Shown: positions 22,828 to 33,686 of the stretch, one piece after another
Numbering within the stretch: the stretch's first letter is position 1
Layout of the letters: each line of letters begins with the position of its first letter
Assembly: GCA_037576215.1 (NCBI GenBank)
Contig: JBANDB010000004.1
Span: 6,262,001-6,326,000 of the forward strand
Reading direction: 5' to 3'
DNA: 64,000 nucleotides
From: Armillaria gallica
Lineage: Eukaryota; Basidiomycota; Agaricomycetes; Agaricales; Physalacriaceae
Program-made: the position numbers and the translations under genes
The notes under the pieces: model-generated
The model's database searches: none
What the model was told of the DNA's origin: nothing
Seen by the model: only the letters and a program-made list of their open reading frames with translations

Positions 22828-24515
22828 AAATAGTAAAGGCAGGTCACAGGAATGTCATCTGGAATGGCCAGAGGCTCAGGAATGGTTGTCAGAGCAAAAA
22901 ATGGAGGTGAGATAATGTGACTGTTGGTGTAAACACGATATGAAGAAAATGAATAAAGGCGAGTCATCGAATTGTCCAAGTCATGTATTGGCGAGGTGTC
23001 AAAAGTCAAAATAAACCCATAACCTGTCAGGATGAGCACCTGTACCAATCACACGAAGACGTGAGCTAATGGTACAATAAGTAAAAAGGCAGTAAAGGAC
23101 AGTGCAAATGATAATGAACCTCCTCAGGATCTCGGACTTGTGATGAGAACAACTGAGGAGAAAGGAAAGAAAGGAAAGAAGATATTGTACAGGTCACGTG
23201 CAAGACATCCGAATCAGGCCAGAGTCCTCCCCCAGGGAGTACTCCTTCCAACAGTACTTACTCACCAGCTTTGCCTGGGTGTCCATGATTTTGCTATATA
23301 CAACGATTGTTCAATTAAAACTGGGTGATGACACGCTTTCGCTGCTCCCAGTGTATGGGAAAGGATCTGAATCAACACCCGACGGCTCTGAGTGCTCCCT
23401 CGGACCCTGCACAGCACGTCCAGCACTAATGAGACCTATCGGACTGAGACACCGAGGCGTCAGATCATGACGTCGCGCGCCAGCCCTGAACTTGGACAGG
23501 AGCTTCACTATCAATTCGTGAGTTTTCATTCGTACCATATTACAGGACTTTTATTTTGATTTAGAATCAATTATCAGGCTACTATACGTGGTTTTAGTCT
23601 TCCAGACGTTCAGGGAAGGCCGTAGTTCAGTTTGAGGTCCAGAGTTCATCGAGGTGGTACGTTCTCCAGTCGTTATCGAAGCTCACAATCACCGAAAATA
23701 TAGTAGCATGTGCTGTTTGTATTGATGGAACTACGACGATGAGGCCCAGACGGTTTACTCGCAGCCTAACCGGTTGAAGATTACAACAGAAGCATCTCCG
23801 TCGCAAGTCCCAAATTTCGGTATTTCAAAGTTCTCAGACTCGTGTGGTTTCCAGATGGCTCTGCTACGTGATCAGGGTCACGGGTTGACCGGGCTCCCAC
23901 CCTGTGCCTGCCACCAAACCAGCTTGAAAGTCGGAACTCTCCCCAGTGCGTACTTGTCTTTCCTTGTTTCTGTAATGAGCTGAATGATTATATTGGTAAC
24001 AGTACAGTTCTGCGTCGAGCTGAGGGCGGGGACAAATTTTATTATTTTCAAGCATGTCAAAGTCTGGACTTATCCGTAATATCGGGGGCACTACGCTCAA
24101 AGCAACACGGGTAACTCATTCCGGTCTTGCAATCTGTTTTTCAGATCTTCCAACTTTCGGGCGTCGCAAATTCTAATGTCCGATATTCGCGTGCCTTTTA
24201 TTCAATCAGTGTGGTTTATCCGTGTACTCCCTGTGCTCTAGACCGGTACGAATACTTTAAATACGAGGTATGTTCTCCTTTTCTTTCCATCATCTCATTA
24301 ATCCCCCATTCCTCCCTTCTCTAGTATCTCCCCTCATCTCCCCTTCTCTCCAACGTTTTATAGCATTGTTTCCTCGCTATCGAGCACGTCCTCGGTGGGT
24401 CTCCCGCCGTCGTACGCCTCCTCGTCAATTGCTTCGACATGGATGGGCTGGGTCTCGTGACCGCCATCAATTCCTTTTTGGCATCGTTTGTTGATTTTTC
24501 ATCTTCACTTTAACC
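22828..24515. other. Boundary between transposon block and genes, no gene seen
   Basis: CpG becomes common again from about 23180. Only short open frames occur. 24100-24515 probably contains the promoter and 5' leader of the downstream gene, with pyrimidine-rich stretches and a TTTAAATA box near 24257. Confidence 0.4.
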
Positions 24516-26402
24516 ATGACCACGACGACACCGTCCAGCTCGACACGGACAACGGTGAGCTTGTTTTGTTTTTCCGTGTTCTACTCCACTCTAATATTGT
24601 GTAGATTGTCGCTGTGTAATGTCCTCGATGATGGCTTCAAGTGCAGGACGCGTCAAACGGACGGTTAGCCAACAATTTACGGCACGAAGGTAAGCCTTTT
24701 CTATAATGTATCATTTCCTTTATTTCTTACCCTTTCCTTTATCGTTAGCCTCTCAATTGGTGGTAAGCCATCGCACTGCTCCTCGATTCCAGCCTCTACT
24801 GACTGATATTTGCATTAGCTTGCTCTGTCAGTATTGACGCGCCAGGTAAGTACTCGATTCTCCACGACGCTCTCCCAAGCTAACTGTTTTTTACAGTTGC
24901 TCTACAGCAAGTAGACATTGACCTCGATGACGGCCGCGTTCAGATCAACGGCACGCACCCGCCGACAATGGTAATATACTCCCTACGTGAGAATTTTATT
25001 GGTATCTGATTTCTTTCCTGCAGAACACTTGTCTATTGGAACCGCCGACCGCCAAACGAAGGATCAAGGACGGAAGTACACCACACCAGACTACTACCGC
25101 ACGCTACGGTGGTTTCACGCTGGGTGCCTTCTACTGGGAATATACGCTGGTATGAAGGGAGAACAGTAAGCGCAGTGCCATCTCTTGACAAGGACGACTA
25201 ACCGATTTCGCAGGGTGTCGAACGTCCGAACCAGAAGAGGTATGTAGACGCTCTTCTTTTACTTTTGCACCAGCTCACGCGCCGTTTGTCATTGTAGGAT
25301 GTAGGAGTGGATATCGACGTGACGAGAATCGGCCAGCAGCGGCACAGGTACCTCACCCTGTGGTGGAGCCGACGTTGGAGAGGTGTATCAGAGCTCGAGA
25401 CTGGGATTGAGGGTTGTGTTAGCGCCGACGTGTACTACGGAATCCGGTGCGTCTACTTTATTCTAACACGTTTTCTGCTACTAAGCCGCCGTTATTAGGG
25501 GATGGGCTGCGAGCGGACAAGGCTGCGCAGGATGTTGAAGGTAATTCCAATGTTGGGCTCAAAGTGCGTGATCTAGCCCTTTCTTTTCTTCTCGCTGGCT
25601 GATTATTCCCTCAGACGACGGGGCTTTCGCTGATTCAAACCTTGTTCCGAGTACTAGTCCAAGCATGAGGCGCCGTCGTCGTCGTCGTCAACTTGCTGAG
25701 AATCAGGACGGAGGAGGTACACAACGGCCAAGACTTGAGAGCGAGTCGTCGGTACGTCGCTTTCTCCTAATCTTTATTCGCTGGTTAAACATACGTTAGG
25801 GTCTTGTCGAAAGGGACGCAGTAGTCGGCGAGGGCAACACGGTGGGATACCGACCACGGGAAGGGCTTAGAGGTTTACTAGGTATGTTGACACGCTTAGC
25901 TTTGAAGTGAAACTGACGGTGCCCACACAGATTTTAATTCATGTAACGATTATGAAAAGGTGTGTTCAATTCACTGACACCTGCTACTCTTGCTAACGAG
26001 CAGTGCAGGTATATATACAAGGTTACAACACTAAGAGAGTCACGCGCTCGGGCGGATGCAACTCGGGGAAGGTGGACTGCAGCACGGGAGGGAGTGGTCC
26101 GTGCGGAGACGGGAAGACGAGAGCTTGGAAGTGTGGAGCGCGCGGAGGGAATGAGAGGATGGATGCGCGCGGAGGTGATAGAGGGATGCGTACGTGGAAG
26201 GGAGGGACGTCGACGGGAGCGAGCTATTATCAACCTGGAAGGATGGGAGGCTTCTGAGTCGAGGGGTGGTGGACGGTCGTGTGGCTGTGAGGGAGGTAGG
26301 GCCGCTATTTATAGAGACGGCGGAGGGAGGATAGGGACGGGCGATTTCCTGCATGGAGGCGCGTCGACAGGTGCTTGGCGGGAGTTTATAGAGATAGGTT
26401 AA
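24516..26402 (+). CDS. Unrecognised intron-dense gene (about 374 aa)
   Basis: I do not recognise this protein. A hand-built model gives 14 exons: 24516-24554, 24647-24689, 24749-24762, 24819-24845, 24908-24970, 25024-25149, 25214-25239, 25305-25347, 25392-25446, 25499-25540, 25615-25751, 25800-25881, 25931-25959, 26004-26402. All introns are GT..AG, exon phases agree and the sum is 375 codons. Two exons are very small (14 and 27 nt). The junctions around 24646, 24907 and 25240-25391 are the least certain, because nearby alternative acceptors exist. The product has a Thr/Ser-rich start, a run of six arginines (about residue 195) and an Arg/Gly/Glu-rich C-terminal third. No signal peptide or membrane segment is apparent. 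It may be an orphan gene or a spliced non-coding RNA. Confidence 0.5.
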
Positions 26403-26717
26403 AATTGTACATCTACCAGACGATATATGATAGATGTATTCAACAACTTTTCGGCTGTAGTTAAAGCACCGCTAAGCGGCCAAATATAAATAGATTTCAT
26501 CTTCTGAGACTCAAACCCGATAACTCTCGTCACCATCACTTTTCCCAAATTTCTCCAACTAGCGCCTCGACCAAACGCGACCCCGCACCACCATCCCCTC
26601 TCACGCCTTATAGATGTAAACGTCGTGAAAAAAGAAAAATTCAGCTCGATTAGAAAAATCAGAAGACCAGCACATATTGTAGTCAAGAGACGAACGTCGA
26701 GCAAACCGAAAACCAGA

Positions 26718-28390
26718 TCATGGGACTTCTTCCAGCCAACCATGGCTAGACTGAACCCCAGCAACGTCAGAATCGTCAGGTGGTAACGGTATGACGGAGC
26801 GAATCGAAGAAGGGGATTGGATAGAAGACACCCCATGGAGTCTAGTAGAGTAAGGAAGAGTAGCGGAGGTAGGAATACCGTAGTCGTAGAGAAAGACAGA
26901 CCGTCGCGCGGCAGAGAACCGTTTAGAAATGTCCAAAGGTCTATCAGAGGTGGCAATGGACGAATCGATTGATTCATCTGAAGGGGACGAATGGCAAGCT
27001 TCGTTGGAGCTCGACGAGGATTCAGCAACAGAATGATACGTTGCTGCCGCTTGAGACGATCCCATGAGTCTCTTCTTCTTCGACAAAGACGTATTACTGC
27101 CGCTCGAAGACGTAGTGCTCGTCATGAAAGCAAGCATACCAAGAGGCTTTTCAGGAGCAAAAGCGATGTTGAGGATGCTGTAAGCCTCTGTAGGACCCGT
27201 GGTAAAGTCCGGTGATGCCCAGAGTTCGCGATGCTCAGTGCCAGGTGCGAGCTTCTCGAAGAGTTGCTCAGCCGCTTGCCAGTGAATCTTCTGTGCTTCC
27301 GCAAGAGTTTTCTGATCATGAATATTTGGATCGAATGCAAAGACAAGACTCTCCCAGTTTCCAGTGAATTCCCGTATGAATCGAACTTTATCTCCAACTA
27401 TGACAAGGTCATCGGGTTCATAGTCGCGTTCAGTCAGATAGATGTGATGCTTCTGTAGCTTCCCAAAGGCTGAATATACCTGGGGGCGTAATTAGGACAC
27501 ACTTCGTTTAAAAAAACCAAGAATAGCCTCACCAAATTTCGGTCAGCATAGGACATTGGCTGAGCATCCTCAACTTGGGTAACGATACCATAGATGGCGC
27601 CATCACTGACAAGAAAGGCCAGAAGTGGGGTCGTCAGGTCTAATGGCAGAAGTTGTCTCAAGGCTTCGACTCTGCCCCGTATAGCGTCAGAAGTCTCCGG
27701 ATCAAAGGCATATTCAACTTCTGTATTCCAATCCAGGTCAGTTGTACGGTTATGAATTCGTAGATATTGTTCATACCGACTGGTATCCCATCTAAAAGAG
27801 CGAGCTTCCAGCCTATATATAACCAGGATGTCGTCTTGAGTTCACTGTCCTCGATACACCGCACCCCAGATATGAAGGGTATCTCCGGAATTATCGTAAA
27901 GATCTCAGGTATAAGGCGAGCCCTCCCATCTCCTGTGATATACAGCGTGGCCCGATTAATCTCATCGAAGGGTACTGTGTCCAAAAGTGTTTCCTAGAAG
28001 AATATGTAAATAGTTGTCCCAATTAGGGTGAAAGCGACGTACAATCTGTTCCAGTTGAGTCGCACATCCTTCACGATCAGCGCCACTCGGTAACGGAGGT
28101 CCAGATATAATAACCTCATGACGGTTTCTGATAATCTGGAAGAAGGTGTTATCTGGTCCTGCATCAAAATAGTAGTCGGAAAAATGGGGAAGTATCGCTG
28201 CGAGAGATCACAAGCCTCCATTAGCAGTGTTTTCAAGGAGGATCCGTGAAGGATAAAGTGGCGCACCTCCCATAATAGTGATGCTTGAGTTCGCTGGGGG
28301 CAAGAATGTCACCGTGGGTCGTGGGTAATCATCAAGGTCCATAAAACCTGCATTTGTATACACGAGCGTGTCTGGAGACGAAGTAGACAT
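26718..28390 (-). CDS. Hypothetical protein, 481 aa, five exons
   Basis: Exons (minus) are 28390-28267, 28197-28043, 27993-27777, 27720-27533 and 27479-26718. Introns are 49-69 nt, all GT..AG, and phases match to give 481 residues. I do not recognise a domain. The middle of the protein has alternating hydrophobic and charged stretches typical of a folded globular domain (HEVIISGPPLPSGAD, LVFAFDPNIHDQKT). The last 130 residues are Ser-rich, probably disordered, and contain a short basic patch, KKKR. Neither signal peptide nor membrane helix is evident. It converges with the intron-dense gene ending at 26402. Confidence 0.75.
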
Positions 28391-31300
28391 TACAGTTCGT
28401 GGTAGTAGTCGTGGAACAAAGCGCTGTCTATGATATTACTAGCACTTCTAGGCCAATGACGTCAACTACGGCTGTTCCCTCTTGCCGGTAACGGCTACTA
28501 CTACTCATCATCATATGACACGGCATGGTCCGCTGTAGAAACGGCCGTAGCGTACAGTACAGATAGCTAGCTAAGAAATCTATCTACTGTACTACCCAAC
28601 TCACCATTTGCCAAGGTCCCATGTCAGGGTGTTTGAATGACTCCTTGGACTAATGCGCGTGCGAATGTGCCAAAGAGGTCTTTGACTTTGCTCGAAACTG
28701 AAATCGTGTTTGTGTGCGCGACGAATACCGTGAGCGAGTTGAACGTCGCTAATTTACGTCCGAAAATGACCTGGGAAATTTGAGGTATAAACCTCATACA
28801 GAGGAATCACGCGGCGGATACTTGAGAATTGCAGAATCAATAATAAAGCACAGACCATCGGCAGCAGCTTCCTTGAATTGCAGGTAAAATTCTGTCGGGT
28901 CTGTACCGGAGTCGGTCAATGATGTATCGACGGGCATTTAATTCTGAAAGGTGAACCCCACCAGGTTGATTTCCTACGTCGTTTCTTGTTCTTCAACTTG
29001 AAAACTCTTGATGAAGTAGAGGAGCGCTTTAGAGGAAATTTAGGCATCATAGTGTCTTTGTATGCAGACCCGCGGTAATATCCAAGAGCACAATATCGGG
29101 TACAACGCAGTCTTCTTCTGCAGTAAGGACAAGACTTTATAAGATTCATTGAGTGGTGATAAGAATGACTAGTGGGGCGTACCATTTTATACCGGCAATT
29201 CCGATGAATCTAGCAATAACACCTCATGCTAGGGATCAGCTTTCGACAGTGGACTGGATGTTTAGGACCTATTGGAGGTAGGGCCATGACTACCAGGTTC
29301 TTGGGAAAGCCGAGCGAGGTATGCTATAGGAACATGACCAGTGCTGTCGGAGAAAACATGAGCAATGTAGAGTGTCTCAAAGAATGGAACGAACACGAGG
29401 CAAGGCGAGATGCGAAGTCAAGGTAGAAAGCCGAGACTAATAGGACCGAGCGAGTCAGAGAGTCGAGGAACGAGCGTAATGCTGGGCACAGACCTTGCCA
29501 ACCAAGGCGGGCGCGTGGGCTCCGGGATCCACTAAAACAAGCAAAGTCGTTGATCCTAGATCTCGTAACTCACCTTGATCGCACTCACTGCCCAGTGCCG
29601 GAAAAAGTCGCTGTCGGCCAAAAAAGTTTTCAGAGGCGCAGAACACTTGACTATGGACATTATTTCTTGTGGAAAGAACAAATTCGTGTCAAGAAAGCAA
29701 TTAATGCACCGATAGAGGCGTCGCTACATACCTCTTTTTCGATGAGAGCATGAGGTCCCGAACTCAAGGTCGAGAAGAAGCCTAATGCTGCCTTAGGATC
29801 AGCACAGCCTTCATTGCGGGGGTGGGGCCACCACGAATTGAGGACGCGTCAGCCATCAGAACTCGTGGGAGCGTGAAGTCTCCGAAGGTTATTTTGGCTG
29901 GCCTTTAGGCGCGCGACCGTGAGAAGCGCCACAGTACGTGTCGCGCGCCCGCACTCGGGCTACCGGAGCATGATATATGGAGACAGATGCTATGACTCTA
30001 AATTCCAAAGTTTACAGGGAAGATGACCCTTACCAAGAGCTTGCTAGAATTACGTGCAAGAGGTAGATTTTCGTCGACAATCAGACAGAGATACAGAGAT
30101 AGACCTCAACTTTTGCGGACTAACACCCAATAGCCCTTTAGTAAGGAGGAAGTAAGTTGTTCTGTTCACTCATGACAGGAACTCACTCACAAAGTGCGAT
30201 CACAGTGATTTCATTTCCCTGGTTTACCGCTGCATTACATTGCAGTCATACTTAGTGAGAGTCCTGACCAGTGTCTTCGATCGCTTTGGGTATGGAAGAC
30301 CAAAGCAGAACTACGCTCACTTACGCAAGGGCGGTGCACAGCAATACCCAATTGGAGTCGGGATGTACGAAAAACACGTTGCGAGCAATTGGAAAACTGA
30401 CTCAGTCCGCGTAAGACTCTGATCTTGCACGAAGCCGCTCTGCTCCTTCAAAGTAAGTTTTTCTCGATTTCCACAATCCTCTTGTCGTTGCCCCATCTTC
30501 CAGTGAGTGCGAGGCCCCCACGTTACGTCGATATGGACCCACCTATATATTCGTCCCCATATACGCTCTTCTCCAGGGCACATGTATTGCTCCAGTGGTA
30601 CAAGTTAACCGGATGGGATGGAATGACGTACGCCACCGACAATCACGACGAGCTGCCTTGCTTGCGCCAGAGAGGAGAGGGAGTATGGATCACATTCGCA
30701 CACGTCGTTCAAGGCGACCGAGAATAATGGGGAAGTGTTTTCTTCTTCGTCCTTTCGCGCCCCCCTTCGTCAGCGCAGACAATGTCATTGTGAGAAACGG
30801 TCATGGTGTAGGCGGCTGCCTCACTTGTAAATTAGGCACTGGTGTTAAAGGTTACGGGACTCGAGCGAGGTCGCAGGTAGCGCCACATCTGTAGCCCAGG
30901 TATGGAACCGACGGTAGACCTACATTCCGATAGATCATTTTCTGTCATCGTCTCGATCTATCATCATCTCGGATATCTAGACGCCGATGTGTATTGCTGA
31001 CGATCCTTGCATTAGCTTGTGGGCTACCTTGGCTAGCGCGTCTACACGTCTTCTTAACGCTTCATGAAACCACCGTGAGGAGCTTCGATATATCACCATT
31101 CCACCTGTGAATACCATGATATCAGTACGTTGCCAGCTGAGATAATCGCTGCCCAAACTCACCATCATCTCGGGGCTATCGATTTGTTAGGCTGCACCGG
31201 CGACGATGCGTTGACCTTAGGAATGCTATCACCATTGCTCTATATCCCATCGGATACGGCCGTATTCGATGTTCCTGTTAGAACGAAACAGCGCTCAGTA

Positions 31301-31896
31301 AGAGGCCAAGATCCACAACAGGAAGCAAGGTATGCTCATCTCGAGTATAGTATTCCTTTGCCCCTTCTCCCCACTACCTAGCATCCATCCACGTCTTGTT
31401 CAGATCGATATTGTGTATTCAAATAGAAGGCGAGAAACAATGTTCAGCTAACAAAGGTAGAGAGGAGGTGGCGGCGGGAGACATTTGACTCGAAGCGATG
31501 ATAGACCTCGATATATGCGCGAATTTTATCGACCTCGTCATCTCCCTCGATTATTAACAATCATCAACCATAGCAACGCCGCCCTGGAAGACGATAGAAA
31601 CTTTCTCGTGATGCCGTCCTTCTGGAAACCGATGATTGGCGCGCGCTAAGGTCGTTCTTTGAAGAGAATTGAGTCGTGATGCATAATGGAACGTGTATAT
31701 GCCCTTACCGCCTTGCCGTCCTTTGGCTGCAAGGACGTCTGCTGCCTTGCGACTCGAGAGGTCCTTCGAAAAATCATGGACCCAACCATGATCCTGCAGA
31801 GTCATCCTGGATTCTTTTGCCGAAATAAAGAACCTTGCTGCGATGGAGCCTGACGTGATACAGGATATACAGACGTCTTGCCATTGACATGGTCGA
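28391..31896. other. 3.5 kb without a supported gene
   Basis: Several short open frames exist, for example 30425-30727 (+) and 31805-31554 (-), each with plausible amino-acid composition. None could be extended into a multi-exon model with start, stop and consistent phases. An imperfect inverted repeat lies at 28466-28550. Remnants of genes or a long non-coding RNA are possible. Confidence 0.4.
28466..28550. repeat. Imperfect inverted repeat upstream of a minus-strand gene
   Basis: CTACGGCTGTT at the left end pairs with AACGGCCGTAG at the right end with one mismatch, and TGCCG/CGGCA pairs further inside. It lies about 80 bp upstream of the start codon at 28390, so it would sit in the promoter of that gene. 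It may be a decayed fold-back element. Confidence 0.4.
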
Positions 31897-33412
31897 GTGG
31901 AAGAAAGAGGAAATTTGAAATTGAACTCCGAACCTTCCCTTAGCCATTACACCGAGGACAAATTATACAGCTCATACCCGAGCTCAGCCCGTAACGAAGC
32001 TCATTTAATTTCTACTACTGTCTGTACTACAATTTCAATGCCACCTATTCCCTCTACTACTACTGCCGCTTGTCTCAAAGTTAATCCACGCTTTCTTCAG
32101 TGCCCCGACTTCGCATCCAATGACTTCTCATCCATCCGAGTCGTTGTCGAGTCCGCCAATAACCCCTCCTCTCAAGATGCTATCAACCGACTAGTTCAAG
32201 ACTGGACCTTGAGGAACTCGAAGGAGCGAGACATTTGGGATGTTCACATGCACCAAGTCCAGCAGGCCCAGGACTGTGCGACAGATGAAGCCCGTTTTCA
32301 GACTGAGAAAGAGAAGGAGACAGAACAGAAAGAGAGAGAGAAGAAGCGTCCCAAGCTCGGGAATTTTGACCCGCTTTGAAAGTCAGCAAGGAACCAGAAC
32401 TTATCCTTCATCCCTATGCTCTCAAACAGCTCTCCGATTTAAATACTGCCCTCTTTGGTACCTCACAAAGATGGCTTCCACCGAAGCCTCAGATGTTGTT
32501 AATTCTCTCGCTCCCGACACCATGAACCTCCTCCAAGACTCTACATCAGGTTCTCTATCATTCCAAACATCCTCGATAGTTACACCATCCAAGAACGCCA
32601 TATCCGACAAGGACTTATCTTGGGCCCAATCCTCTTATGCATTCTCTTGGTTCCTACGAGCTATCGGCTCCGCGAACTGGCCTGAATTATCCAGATGTTT
32701 GCTACCATGTTTCTTAATTTAACTCTTTGTCCCTTCCGACAACGCTCTAATGGCCAAACATCTCTTCTTGTCTATGCCGATAAAACCCGCAGGCAATGGC
32801 ACTGTGACATCGAAGGAGGAAAGTCCGGTCCTAATCTTAATGAAATCATGGCCGAGAACATCTTAAATGATCTACATGACCAAACTATGGTGTCTTCCAC
32901 AGCGGTCTGTCTATTATTTTGTGCTCTTGGTGCTTATCTCATTATCTGTATTGTCCCATGGCTTGCCTATCCTATCATGTTCATTGGTTGCATTTCTCTA
33001 CGGTTGGGTTGCACGATGTTTTTTGACGATTGTCGATGGCTTCAATGCCTCTCCTACTATTGGGTCGCACAATGCTCATGATGGCTTTAATACCTCTCCT
33101 ACTACTATTGGTTGCACGATTTACCGATGTTCACAATGGTGTAAATGCCTCTCTTCCATTGGTTATTCCACTCTAGCTTGATGCAAGTGGTTCCGACAGT
33201 CGATACCATATTACCGACAGCGAGAACAACGGCTTTGAGTGCTATTCTTGTCCTCAATCACTCTCCCCTTTCCAAGATGACAACTACGAACACTCAGAGT
33301 GTCTAAACGAGTCCACTGACCTCAAAAATATGTATCATTCCCGCTACGACGAAAGTCAATGTGACGACTTCGAAGATTCAGCTTACCATACTATCTTCTC
33401 CGAAAATCTATG
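31897..33412 (+). pseudogene. Frameshifted gag-like relic of a mushroom retroelement
   Basis: The first open frame (31897-32379) has a helical region around LVQDWTLRNSKERDIW and a Lys/Glu-rich coiled segment. The next homologous piece is in another frame (FKYCPLWYLTKMAS, then SDKDLSWAQSSYAFSWFL), and the third in yet another (FLNLTLCPFRQRSNGQTSLL, ADKTRRQWHCDI). This series matches a gag-like protein family I know from mushroom genomes, in which a WPE…FFLNL…HP(F/Y)R segment precedes LL.YA.…RR.WH. At least two or three frameshifts separate the pieces. The region ends with an acidic tail closed by TGA at 33412. Confidence 0.6.
33035..33175 (+). repeat. Short degenerate tandem repeat (about 40-47 bp)
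   Basis: The phrase ATGGCTT(C/T)AAT(G/A)CCTCTCC followed by TACTA…TTGG recurs three times with substitutions. In one frame it encodes DGFNASPTIG-like repeats. It lies inside the gag-like relic. Confidence 0.6.
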
Positions 33413-33686
33413 AGCTACACTGCTCCCTTTCTACTATTCTACCATTCCATTATGACTCTTCTCTCCTGTTTCTGGGGGATTGCGCGCTGCGGATGCGTCG
33501 TTCAGACTCCTGCACTATCGGGGATCCTCAGCACGTTTATCGCCCCCAAAAGAAGTCTACGCGTTGAGCCGGAGAACTCCGATTTTCGCCCATACACCTA
33601 ATCTATTCGGATATAGCGAGTGCGTCGAGTACACAAATCACTAAACGGATACGATTGACCATTCGGTGTTTCGGGTACAGGGCGGC

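Noticed and set aside
22830..23600. A 5' LTR for the copia element
   Set aside because: No long direct match to the region around 17.3-17.8 kb and no initiator-tRNA primer site could be seen, so no LTR is claimed.
26399..27028. 209-codon minus-strand frame with hydrophobic stretches
   Set aside because: It overlaps the last exon of the 481-aa gene in another frame. The five-exon model with matching phases explains the sequence better.
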